The position numbers were made by a program, and so were the translations under genes. A stretch of DNA of 64,000 bases from DRPN01 sp964599235 (GTDB lineage: Bacteria; Bacteroidota; Bacteroidia; Bacteroidales; VadinHA17): positions 1 to 64,000 of the forward strand of contig CAZRDX010000017.1 of the NCBI GenBank assembly GCA_964599235.1, read 5' to 3'. The notes beneath the pieces are model-generated. The model ran no database searches, was not told the DNA's origin, and saw only the letters and a list, made by a program, of their open reading frames with translations. Positions within the stretch are counted from its first letter, which is position 1, and each line of letters starts with the position of its first letter. Shown piece by piece: positions 51,907-60,076 of the stretch.

Positions 51907-52689
51907 TCAAAGTATCAGCCGGTAATCGTCGGCATCCAGGTGGACAGGAAATTTTTCCCGGAATGCCTGCAGAGCGGCCATGTCGAGCATGGCATGGACG
52001 GCTCCCTCCTCGTTGCCCAGGCGGGCCAGCACCTCGCCGCGCGGGCTGATGATGCGGCTTTCCCCCTCGTAGGTGATCCCCCTGCCGTCGGTACCAGTCC
52101 TGTTGACACCGGCGACGTAGGTCTGGTTCTCGAGGGCCCGGGCGGCCAGGAGGGTGGTCCACACCCCCCGGCGGGCAGCCGGCCAGTTGGCCACGAAAAG
52201 AAGGAGGTCGGCCTCGTTGCGGCTGCGTATCCACACCGGGAAACGCAGGTCGTAACAGATGAAAGGCCGTATGCGCACGCCGCGCCACCGCAGTGTCACC
52301 CGCTCCCTGCCGGGGGCATAGTGCAGATGCTCGCCACCCATGCGGAAAAGATGGCGTTTGTCGTAGGTATGTTCCTCCCCTTCGGGCGTGACGAACAGCA
52401 GGCGATTGTAGTACAGCTCTTTTTCCCTGACGATCAGGCTGCCCGCCACAGCCGCTCCCGTGGCACGGGCCATGCGGTGCAGGAAGCGGCTGACCCGGCC
52501 GCCCGGACCCTCGGCATGAGGGGCCGGATCCATCGTAAAGCCGGTGGTGAACATCTCTGGAAGGAGGATCAGGTCACTCCGTCCTTCCCATGCCAGGATA
52601 CGCTCCTCCCACCGTCGCAGGTTGACAGTCACATCCTCCCAGGCCAGATCGTACTGCAATAGGGTCAATCTGAAAAGATCCCGTTCCAT
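51907..52689 (-). CDS. Omega-amidase/nitrilase-family carbon-nitrogen hydrolase
   Basis: The 260-residue enzyme has the nitrilase triad Glu45 (LLPEMFTTGF), Lys111 (YDKRHLFRMGGE) and Cys145 (FICYDLRFPVW). The pattern matches NIT2/YafV omega-amidases, which hydrolyse 2-oxoglutaramate or 2-oxosuccinamate to the 2-oxoacid and ammonia. The start is set at 52689 because the longer frame runs into the upstream terminator. It is convergent with the YdiJ-like dehydrogenase, 10 bp apart. Confidence 0.9.
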   Translation of the reverse strand: MERDLFRLTLLQYDLAWEDVTVNLRRWEERILAWEGRSDLILLPEMFTTGFTMDPAPHAEGPGGRVSRFLHRMARATGAAVAGSLIVREKELYYNRLLFVTPEGEEHTYDKRHLFRMGGEHLHYAPGRERVTLRWRGVRIRPFICYDLRFPVWIRSRNEADLLLFVANWPAARRGVWTTLLAARALENQTYVAGVNRTGTDGRGITYEGESRIISPRGEVLARLGNEEGAVHAMLDMAALQAFREKFPVHLDADDYRLIL

Positions 52690-52716
52690 CTGTGGTTCCT
52701 CTGTTTCATTCGGAAA

Positions 52717-52743
52717 CAAAAAAAGGTGCCCCTCCGGACACCT
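52717..52743 (-). terminator. Terminator after the unknown 386-residue protein gene
   Basis: AGGTGTCC and GGGCACCT arms (one wobble) with a GGAG loop are followed by seven T on the minus strand. It separates this gene from the omega-amidase gene. Confidence 0.82.
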
Positions 52744-52763
52744 TCCTTTCCCTGCGGGACAGG

Positions 52764-53924
52764 TTATTTCTTTTCCTGCAGCGAATCATAATACTGCTCC
52801 AGGATGCTGGTCATCAATGGCTGATAGTAATGCCAGTAGAAATAGCGTTTCTTGCTCAGGAACGGCAGACCGATGAGCCTGCTGAAATCGTCATAGCGCT
52901 TGAAGTAGGAGGTGCGCATCTGCACCGGGTTGGAAGCGAAATTCCCGGCGAAATAATAATGGGGATGTCCGTTGGTGCTCTCAATGACGGCCGGAAACTC
53001 ATCCGGAATGGCATTGGTCAGCAAAACCGAATCGCCTCTGGCGTTCACGTGCAGCTTGAAGGTCGATACCACCTTGTTTTCACCCGGCTCGATGATCTCG
53101 AACCAATAAGGGTAAGGCACCTTGTACGGCAGACCATATTTCTCACGTCCTTCTTCGGTAGTATAGATGTAGGGTACATCGAAATCCAGGTCCCGCTCGT
53201 CTTCCAGTACGATCACCCGGTCGTTCTGATTGACCAAGATGATCCCTCCTTTCTTGAAATCCCATGGTTTTTGATACTGCTGCCGGTATTTCCCCAGGAT
53301 CCAGACGGGTAGGTCTGGGTTCCTGGCCGAGTCGAGGCTGGAGAAGTATTTCCCGATCCATTCGGTCCATTTGATACCCAACAGGTTCTCCACCTTGGTA
53401 CGTTCCAGCGCATCCGTAGGATAGATGAGCGTATTGAACTCACAGATGATCAGTTTCTTCCTGTCGTTCATCTCCTTCAGGAAGAAATAGTCGTTGTTGT
53501 TCAGACCGCCGTAGATCTTGCGGGACTTTCTGGTGCGGCTGATCCCCTTGTACCAGTCGTTGAAAAAAACACCATAGGTATCGGTATAATAGGCCATGTC
53601 AAATGAATCGGCCATGGAGATCACCTGCGACAGACGGATACGCTTGATCTTGTATTCTTTTTTACGTTCCGGCTTTAGAGGGAAAAAACCATAGTAATCC
53701 TTCGTATAATCATAACGTTTATGGTCGCCTTTGACATATTTCTCATGGGTCAGTATCCAGTTGAACGAACGGTGGTTGATCCGGTCGAAAGTTGGGACGG
53801 TTTTGTCGAGGATCAGTACTTTCAGTTCCTTCTTGGGCTGGAATGCCCATTTCAACAGGAAGTATCCCGGCACCAGTGAGAGGATGAACAGGACAATGAA
53901 GATCTTTCTGAAAAAGTTACCCAT
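52764..53924 (-). CDS. Unknown exported protein with one N-terminal membrane anchor
   Basis: The 386-residue product has one N-terminal helix (about 6-28, KIFIVLFILSLVPGYFLL) and a large extracytoplasmic region rich in Tyr, Phe and Lys. KVLILDKTVPTFDRINHRSFNWIL opens it, LIICEFNTLIYPTDALERTKVENLLG follows, and PFLSKKRYFYWHYYQPLM closes it. The LILDKT and CEFNT segments look like strands of a Rossmann or glutamine-amidotransferase-like fold, as in some polysaccharide-modifying proteins, but I do not recognise the family. It is monocistronic, with its own promoter element and terminator. Confidence 0.85.
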   Translation of the reverse strand: MGNFFRKIFIVLFILSLVPGYFLLKWAFQPKKELKVLILDKTVPTFDRINHRSFNWILTHEKYVKGDHKRYDYTKDYYGFFPLKPERKKEYKIKRIRLSQVISMADSFDMAYYTDTYGVFFNDWYKGISRTRKSRKIYGGLNNNDYFFLKEMNDRKKLIICEFNTLIYPTDALERTKVENLLGIKWTEWIGKYFSSLDSARNPDLPVWILGKYRQQYQKPWDFKKGGIILVNQNDRVIVLEDERDLDFDVPYIYTTEEGREKYGLPYKVPYPYWFEIIEPGENKVVSTFKLHVNARGDSVLLTNAIPDEFPAVIESTNGHPHYYFAGNFASNPVQMRTSYFKRYDDFSRLIGLPFLSKKRYFYWHYYQPLMTSILEQYYDSLQEKK

Positions 53925-53972
53925 AGAACCTCAGACTTTAGTTAAAATGTGCGGTAAATGAACCCATAGCTG

Positions 53973-53980
53973 CAAAATTA
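53973..53980 (-). promoter_or_regulatory. Candidate -7 element for the unknown exported protein gene
   Basis: The minus strand reads TAATTTTG, matching TAnnTTTG, 48 bp upstream of the start in an AT-rich gap. Confidence 0.5.
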
Positions 53981-54058
53981 CAAACATAAAAGTATGAAAA
54001 TAATTTTAGATAAAAAATTTTCCTCCGAAAAGTTCACAGCATCAAGGTTAGCAGCGAG

Positions 54059-55765
54059 TCAATATCCTCTGGCGGCATCATCGCCTCTGGGGTCGGCACC
54101 GGGTTCACGCAGGCCGTTTTCAAGGATCCTGACGGCATCGACCCGTCCGATGGATCCGCGCTGTTTCAGGTGGTAACCCATCTCCCTGAGACGCAGGGTA
54201 TCAGAGGGCTGAAAGGCCTGTTCTTCATAGTAGAGAAGATCGGGTTTCCACTGGTGATGGAATCGTCCCGCGCTCACCGCTTTCTGCATGTCCATGGCAT
54301 GGTCTGTCACATTGAGGATGGTCTGGAATACGGAAGTGATGATGGTCGATCCTCCCGGCGAACCTACTACCATGAAGAGTTCACCCTTTTTTTCCACGAT
54401 GGTGGGGGTCATGGAGCTGAGCATCCTTTTTCCCGGAGCGATGGCGTTGGCCCTGCCACCTATGAGTCCGAAAGAGTTGGGGTAACCCGGTTTGATGCTG
54501 AAATCGTCCATCTCATTGTTCATCAGAAAGCCGGCACCCCGGATCACCACCTTGTTCCCGTAACTGCGGTTGAGGGTGGTGGTCACGGCCACCGCGTTGC
54601 CCTCTTCGTCGACCACCGAGTAATGGGTGGTCTCTTCACTCTCCCATCCGGGAGGAATACCGGCGAAGAGGCTGTCGGAAGGGGTTACATGTCCCGGCCG
54701 GAAATCTTTCATGCGTGCTTCACAGTATTCCCTGCTGATCAATCCTTCCACCGGCACCTCCACGAAATCAGGGTCCCCGAGATATCGTGCCCGGTCGGCG
54801 TAAACCCTTTTTTCGGCTTCCACCATCAGGTTGACCGTGGCGGGTGTGTTCCATCCCCACTCCCGGAGAGGGTAAGGTTCCACCATGTGGAGCAGTTGCA
54901 GGAGGGCTACCCCGCCACTGGAGGGAGGCGGCATGGAGATAATGCGATAGCCCCGGTAAAAACCGGTGACCGGTTCCCGCCAAACGGAATGGTATGCTGC
55001 CAGATCCTCTTCCGTGATCCACCCTCCGTTTTTCTTCATTTGTTCCACCAGGGCCTTTGCCACGGGTCCTTCGTAGAATCCGGCTCTGCCATGGTCGCGA
55101 ATGGCTTTCAGGGTAGTGGCCAGTTCCGGTTGCCGCAAGGTATCTCCCTCTTTCCAGGGTTCTCCTTCTTTCACGAAGGGTACCGGCCCATCGTTGATCT
55201 TCAGAAAATCCTCCCTGTATCTGTTAAGGGCCCGGGCCTGTTTTTTCGTGACGGGAAAGCCTTTCCCGGCCAGCCGGATGGCAGGTTCGATGACCCGGGC
55301 GAGTGGCAGTTTGCCGTACTTAGCATGTGCTGTGAGCATGCCGTCCACCGAGCCGGGCACTCCCGAGGCCAAATAACTCTCCAGGCTGGCTCCCCGGATG
55401 ACCTCCCCTTTCTCATCCTGGAACATCTTCTCATGCGCCTTCAGGGGGGCTTTTTCCCTGAAGTCAAGGGTGGTGGCTTTACCGTCGGCCAGACGGAGCA
55501 CCATGAACCCTCCACCACCGATGTTCCCTGCCCGTGGGTAACAGACAGCCAGCGCAAAACCCGTGGCCACAGCGGCATCCACAGCATTGCCTCCGGACCG
55601 CAGTATCTCCGCCCCGGCCGCCGAAGCTTCGGGATGGGCCGATACCACCACACCATGCCTATAACCTCTTTTCTCATCCCCGGCCGATTTATCATCATGG
55701 CCGCAGGAAAAGCCAAAAAACAGAACAACAACAACGGTCCATAAAAAGTAATGCTGGTTCTTCAT
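54059..55765 (-). CDS. ggt: Gamma-glutamyltransferase lipoprotein
   Basis: The 568-residue Ntn-hydrolase precursor has an SPII-like signal (VVVLFFGFSCGHDD), GGNAVDAAVATGFALAV and GNIGGGGFMVLR in the large subunit, the self-cleavage site before Thr379 (EETTHYSVVD), and GSPGGSTIITSVFQ in the small subunit. It cleaves gamma-glutamyl bonds of glutathione and similar peptides in the periplasm. Being lipid-anchored, it would sit on a membrane. It is 18 bp downstream of a Crp/Fnr-type gene and probably shares its transcript. Confidence 0.95.
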   Translation of the reverse strand: MKNQHYFLWTVVVVLFFGFSCGHDDKSAGDEKRGYRHGVVVSAHPEASAAGAEILRSGGNAVDAAVATGFALAVCYPRAGNIGGGGFMVLRLADGKATTLDFREKAPLKAHEKMFQDEKGEVIRGASLESYLASGVPGSVDGMLTAHAKYGKLPLARVIEPAIRLAGKGFPVTKKQARALNRYREDFLKINDGPVPFVKEGEPWKEGDTLRQPELATTLKAIRDHGRAGFYEGPVAKALVEQMKKNGGWITEEDLAAYHSVWREPVTGFYRGYRIISMPPPSSGGVALLQLLHMVEPYPLREWGWNTPATVNLMVEAEKRVYADRARYLGDPDFVEVPVEGLISREYCEARMKDFRPGHVTPSDSLFAGIPPGWESEETTHYSVVDEEGNAVAVTTTLNRSYGNKVVIRGAGFLMNNEMDDFSIKPGYPNSFGLIGGRANAIAPGKRMLSSMTPTIVEKKGELFMVVGSPGGSTIITSVFQTILNVTDHAMDMQKAVSAGRFHHQWKPDLLYYEEQAFQPSDTLRLREMGYHLKQRGSIGRVDAVRILENGLREPGADPRGDDAARGY

Positions 55766-55783
55766 CTTGATGTTCTTTAAAGG

Positions 55784-56479
55784 TTACCCCAGATCACTCA
55801 GGATCCTGACCAGGTCGATGCTCACAATCTTCACTTTCCTTCCGTCAAGCTCGATGATCTTGTCATGACGGAACTCATTGAGGGTCCGGATGAAACTTTC
55901 TTTGGTGGTTCCGGCCAGCTCGGCCAGTTCCTGCCGCGACAAGGGAAACTCGAACTCATGGGATCGGTAGATCTCCTCCGAGAAATAGAGCAGGACATCT
56001 GCGATCCTCCCGGGCAGTTGCTTGTGGGTCTGACTGTTCAGACGGGTGAAGATATAATGGGACTCCCGGCTCAGCATCTTGATGATGTCCATGGAAAAAC
56101 GGCCATTGTCCAACAAACACCTGTTAAAGGTCCCGTGATCGATGATCAGGATACGTGCATCCTCCACCACCGAAGCCGAATACTGATAAACGGGTCCAGC
56201 ATACAACGAATCAAGGCCCACAAAATGATCGGAGGAAAGGATCTTGAGTGTGACCGTCCGGCTCGACAGGTTCTCCTTATAGATCTTTACCAGCCCCTCC
56301 ACGATGTACATCACATGCATGGTACGTGTCCGTTGCTTGAACAGGACATCCTTTGCGGCGTATTGAACCAGACTGCTGTTACGTGCCAGATCTTGTTTCT
56401 CCTCGTCCGAAAAATCTCTGAAGATCCAGGAGCTTTCCAGGATCTGAAGGATCTCTTGAGCCGGAGTTTCCAATTCCAT
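55784..56479 (-). CDS. Crp/Fnr-family transcriptional regulator
   Basis: The 231-residue protein has an N-terminal cyclic-nucleotide-binding-like barrel (about 15-125) and a winged HTH_Crp (about 150-225), with FPLSRQELAELAGTTKESFIRTL as the helix-turn-helix. The recognition helix has the Glu and Arg seen in Crp/Fnr proteins that read TGA half-sites. It lacks the four cysteines of oxygen-sensing FNR, with only one Cys, so it senses something else. The start is at 56479 (MELETPAQ). Two palindromes with TGAT half-sites lie just upstream, suggesting autoregulation. Confidence 0.93.
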   Translation of the reverse strand: MELETPAQEILQILESSWIFRDFSDEEKQDLARNSSLVQYAAKDVLFKQRTRTMHVMYIVEGLVKIYKENLSSRTVTLKILSSDHFVGLDSLYAGPVYQYSASVVEDARILIIDHGTFNRCLLDNGRFSMDIIKMLSRESHYIFTRLNSQTHKQLPGRIADVLLYFSEEIYRSHEFEFPLSRQELAELAGTTKESFIRTLNEFRHDKIIELDGRKVKIVSIDLVRILSDLG

Positions 56480-56521
56480 GAGGAAACAATTTCCGATAAA
56501 AATATAAAAAATCATGATTCC

Positions 56522-56560
56522 GGTGATCTATCTGACCGCTTTTCGGTGATCTAAATCACC
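56522..56560. promoter_or_regulatory. Tandem Crp/Fnr-like operator sites
   Basis: GGTGATCTAAATCACC (56545-56560) is a perfect-armed palindrome of the TGAT-N4-ATCA class. An imperfect copy GGTGATCTATCTGACC lies at 56522-56537, 23 bp upstream. They sit between the divergent Crp/Fnr and response-regulator genes. Confidence 0.65.
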
Positions 56561-56622
56561 TGTTCTTTTGTTCAATGCCTGTTCCATTCATTAACTTGCA
56601 GTCCCTTTTTCACGGCAACTCA

Positions 56623-57000
56623 ATGGGAAAGAGCAAGAAAAAGATCCTGGCCATCGACGATTCCTCCACCAACATCGTCCTGCTCAATGCGGTGCTGATG
56701 CAGGAAGGCTATGAGGTCATGACGGCCTTCAGTGCCAAGGAAGCCTACAAGTTGCTGGAAGATGAATCACCGGATCTCATCCTCCTGGATCTGCTGATGC
56801 CGGAGATCAGCGGCATCGACTTTCTTGAGCGAATCAAAGGGGATGATGTCCTGCGTGACATTCCCGTAGTGATCGTTTCCGCAGTAGGGACCAAGGAAAA
56901 CATTTCGCTGACCCAGGAACTCGGGGCTGTGAGCTTCATCAACAAGCCCGTGAACATCCACGAGCTGCTCACCACCATCCGCGGCCTCCTTCCCAATTGA
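56623..57000 (+). CDS. Single-domain response regulator
   Basis: The 125-residue receiver has acidic Asp12-Asp13 (AIDDSSTN), phosphoacceptor Asp56 (LILLDLLMP) and a Lys in FINKPVN. It has no output domain and no kinase beside it. The start is taken at 56623 (MGKSKKKILAIDD), since the longer frame begins in the operator region. It is divergent from the Crp/Fnr gene. Confidence 0.92.
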   Translation: MGKSKKKILAIDDSSTNIVLLNAVLMQEGYEVMTAFSAKEAYKLLEDESPDLILLDLLMPEISGIDFLERIKGDDVLRDIPVVIVSAVGTKENISLTQELGAVSFINKPVNIHELLTTIRGLLPN

Positions 57001-57104
57001 CCTGGTTGACTGGTTGATCAAATAAATCAACAAAAAATCAACACCCTCTTTTTTGAAAGATAGTTTACATACTTTTACTGTGCGAAAAAAAAAGCAAAGG
57101 AAAG

Positions 57105-59363
57105 ATGCATACTTTTTATCTTTTTATTGTCATTGTACTGATCGTTCTTGCCATATCCGATCTGATCGTAGGTGTCAGCAATGATGCGGTCAATTTTCTC
57201 AATTCGGCCATTGGTGCGAAGGCTGCCCCGTTCCGTGTGATCCTCTACGTAGCCGCCCTGGGGGTGCTCATCGGTGCCACTTTTTCCAGTGGGATGATGG
57301 AAGTGGCCCGGAAAGGGATCTTCCATCCCGAATATTTCTCCTTCAACGAGATCATGATGCTCTTCCTGGCGGTGATGCTCACCGATGTGCTCATGCTCGA
57401 CTTCTTCAACACATACGGTCTTCCCACTTCCACCACCGTGTCGATCGTTTTCGAGTTGCTGGGTGCCGCTGTGGCCATTTCGGTCATCAAGATCATGAAA
57501 GATCCTGCAGCCAACCAGGACCTGGCCCATTACATCAATTCCGGCAAAGCGCTGGCCATCATCACGGGGATCCTGGTCTCCATTGTCATTGCCTTCCTTA
57601 CCGGCGCCTTCCTTCAGTGGCTGGTCAGGCTCGTATTCACCTTCAATTATGAGAAGACCTTCCGTTATTTCGGAGCATTGTGGGGAGGTTTCTCTTTCAC
57701 GGCCATCACCTATTTCATTCTGATCAAGGGTGCCAAAGGCTCCTCTTTCATCACTCCGGAGACGCTGGAGTGGATCAGGAGCAACACCGGCATGATCCTG
57801 GGAGTAAGTTTCATCGGATGGACCATCCTGTTACAGATCTTCCTGTCGCTTTTCCGTATCGACATCCTTCGTTTCATTGTCCTGGTAGGCACTTTTGCTC
57901 TGGCCATGGCTTTTGCGGGCAACGATCTGGTCAACTTCATTGGTGTACCTCTGGCTGGTGTGGAGGCTTTCCGCGATTTCACCCTTCACGGCACGGATCC
58001 CGACACATACATGATGGGGGTTTTGGCAGGAAAGGTCAAGACCCCTACTCTCTATTTGCTGATAGCCGGTCTGATCATGGTACTCACGATGGCCTTCTCA
58101 CGCAAGGCACGTACGGTCACGGCCACCACCGTCGACCTGAGCCGCCAGGAAGAAGGGGTCGAACGTTTCGAGTCCTCTTTCCTGGCCCGTGCTATTGTCC
58201 GTCAGACCGTCGGGATCTCCCGCTCCATCCGGTACATTGTGCCTGAAAGTATCAGATCATGGGTCAACCGACGTTTTGACCGCACCGAATACAACAAACT
58301 CAAGAAAGAGAAAGGAGTGGCCTTTGACATGGTAAGAGCTTCGGTCAACCTGGTAGTAGCCAGTATCCTGATCGCCATCGGCACCTCGCTGAAACTCCCT
58401 CTTTCCACCACGTACGTCACCTTCATGGTGGCCATGGGAGCCTCCCTCGCCGACCGGGCCTGGGGACGTGAGAGCGCCGTCTACCGTGTCACCGGCGTCA
58501 TCGTCGTCATCACAGGATGGTTCATGACCGCCATGATCGCCTTCACCACCTCTTTCATCATCGCCTTTATCATCTATTACGGTAAGATCTATGCTATCCT
58601 GGCTTTCGTAGCCCTCGATGCCACTCTCATCGTACGTAACCGCATCATCCACTCCCAACGGGAAGAAGAGAAACACCGCAAAGACGAACTGGTGAGCGAA
58701 ACCTCCGAAATGAGAGGCGAAGATGTGTTCAACAAGTGTAAAGAAGAAACACTTTCCATCCTGCACCGTTCGCGGAACATATATCTCCAGACCATGGGGG
58801 CTTTTGCCGCAGAAGACCGAAAGAAGCTCAAAGAACTGCAACGCAGCATCGAAAAACTGAACCGTGACATCAAGGACCTCAAAGACAATGTCTATTTCAC
58901 CATCCGCAGGCTCGAGGAGAACTCCATCGAAACAGGCCATTACTATGTCCAGGCTCTGGACTACCTGCGGGAAATGGTCCACAGCCTGACCTACATCCAC
59001 AACCCCATCTTCAAACATATCGACAACAACCATCCCTTGCTGCCGGAAGAGCAGATGAAAGCCCTCATGAAGATGAGCGAGGACATTGACCACCTTTTCC
59101 TGGAAATCTACGAAGCTATCTATGCCGATAACTTCTCAGGCATCAAGAAGATCATCGGCGACCAGGAAGAAGTGCTGTCAGAGATCAAGAAACTGCAGAA
59201 AAGACATATCAAGCTCATCAAGAAGGAAGGGAACATCAAGACCCGTCCTTCCCTTCTGCTCTTCAACATTCTCGGTGAATCGAAAAACCTGGTCCTCTAC
59301 CTGGTCAATATCCTGAAAGCGCAGAGGGACTTTGTCATCTATCAGGAAAGAACCCACCGCTGA
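57105..59363 (+). CDS. PiT-family phosphate transporter with C-terminal PhoU-like domain
   Basis: The 752-residue protein has two PHO-4/PiT repeats with signatures GVSNDAVNFLNSAIG (about 23-37) and FAGNDLVNFIGVPLAG (about 268-283), about 12 membrane helices to residue 510, then a 240-residue helical cytoplasmic domain (about 515-752) resembling PhoU/DUF47. It imports phosphate with H+ or Na+. The fused PhoU-like part could gate transport. It is monocistronic, followed by a hairpin terminator. Confidence 0.92.
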   Translation: MHTFYLFIVIVLIVLAISDLIVGVSNDAVNFLNSAIGAKAAPFRVILYVAALGVLIGATFSSGMMEVARKGIFHPEYFSFNEIMMLFLAVMLTDVLMLDFFNTYGLPTSTTVSIVFELLGAAVAISVIKIMKDPAANQDLAHYINSGKALAIITGILVSIVIAFLTGAFLQWLVRLVFTFNYEKTFRYFGALWGGFSFTAITYFILIKGAKGSSFITPETLEWIRSNTGMILGVSFIGWTILLQIFLSLFRIDILRFIVLVGTFALAMAFAGNDLVNFIGVPLAGVEAFRDFTLHGTDPDTYMMGVLAGKVKTPTLYLLIAGLIMVLTMAFSRKARTVTATTVDLSRQEEGVERFESSFLARAIVRQTVGISRSIRYIVPESIRSWVNRRFDRTEYNKLKKEKGVAFDMVRASVNLVVASILIAIGTSLKLPLSTTYVTFMVAMGASLADRAWGRESAVYRVTGVIVVITGWFMTAMIAFTTSFIIAFIIYYGKIYAILAFVALDATLIVRNRIIHSQREEEKHRKDELVSETSEMRGEDVFNKCKEETLSILHRSRNIYLQTMGAFAAEDRKKLKELQRSIEKLNRDIKDLKDNVYFTIRRLEENSIETGHYYVQALDYLREMVHSLTYIHNPIFKHIDNNHPLLPEEQMKALMKMSEDIDHLFLEIYEAIYADNFSGIKKIIGDQEEVLSEIKKLQKRHIKLIKKEGNIKTRPSLLLFNILGESKNLVLYLVNILKAQRDFVIYQERTHR

Positions 59364-59383
59364 ACCTGACAGCAATGGACGTG

Positions 59384-59420
59384 GAAAGGGGACATCATCC
59401 GTTGTTATCCCCTTTCTTTC
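59384..59420 (+). terminator. Terminator of the phosphate transporter gene
   Basis: GAAAGGGGA and TCCCCTTTC arms form a perfect 9-bp stem with a 15-base loop, followed by a T-rich stretch (TTTC). Confidence 0.7.
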
Positions 59421-59477
59421 TGGTATGATTATTGTAACCTTTCCGCGAAATTCTCGTTTAATAATAGAAAAAAGAAA

Positions 59478-60023
59478 ATGAAAAAGTTCTTGATCCTGGC
59501 CGCAGCCATGCTGTTAGCCTTTCCGTTCGGGTCGTGCAGCAAGCTCGACAAGCTTACCCAGTTCGACCTGGACTACAGCACAAGCGTGACCATCAAATCA
59601 GCCACCATCGTCAACCTCAACACGCCTTTCAGTTTCTACACCCCGCCCGTCACCACCAACAGCGAGAGCGAACTGGAGGTGAACGACTCCCGGAAAGATC
59701 TGGTGGAAGCGATCAAGGTGAAAGAACTGAAAATGAAGATCACCTCCCCTCCGGAACAAACCTTTGACTTCCTCAAATCGATCAAGATCTACATCAATGC
59801 CGAAGGGCTCGACGAGAAACTTATCGCATGGAAAGATAACATGACCGATGACGGTGCCACAGAGATCGATCTCGAGACGTCCGATGATAACCTGAAGGAT
59901 TATATCCTGAAGGATTCATTCACGCTTCGCACAGAAACGGTCACCGACCAAGTGCTCACTCAGGACACCGAGATCGAGATCGACGCTGTTTTCTGGGTGG
60001 ATGCCAAGATCCTGGGTATCTGA
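59478..60023 (+). CDS. Hypothetical SPII lipoprotein
   Basis: The 181-residue protein has a signal peptide ending in a lipobox at GSC with Cys20 (LLAFPFGSCS). The mature part is beta-rich with Asp/Glu repeats and resembles no family I can name. It is monocistronic, with a terminator just downstream. Confidence 0.85.
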   Translation: MKKFLILAAAMLLAFPFGSCSKLDKLTQFDLDYSTSVTIKSATIVNLNTPFSFYTPPVTTNSESELEVNDSRKDLVEAIKVKELKMKITSPPEQTFDFLKSIKIYINAEGLDEKLIAWKDNMTDDGATEIDLETSDDNLKDYILKDSFTLRTETVTDQVLTQDTEIEIDAVFWVDAKILGI

Positions 60024-60050
60024 CAGTCAAGAAAACGCTTGAAACATCCA

Positions 60051-60076
60051 AGCCATCCCACCGGGGTGGCTTTTTT
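60051..60076 (+). terminator. Terminator after the lipoprotein gene
   Basis: AGCCATCCC and GGGGTGGCT arms (one wobble pair) are followed by six T. It also lies at the end of the convergent DUF4301 gene. Confidence 0.8.

Noticed and set aside
54170..55744. A 524-codon open frame on the plus strand
   Set aside because: It is antisense to ggt and has no signal or family features.
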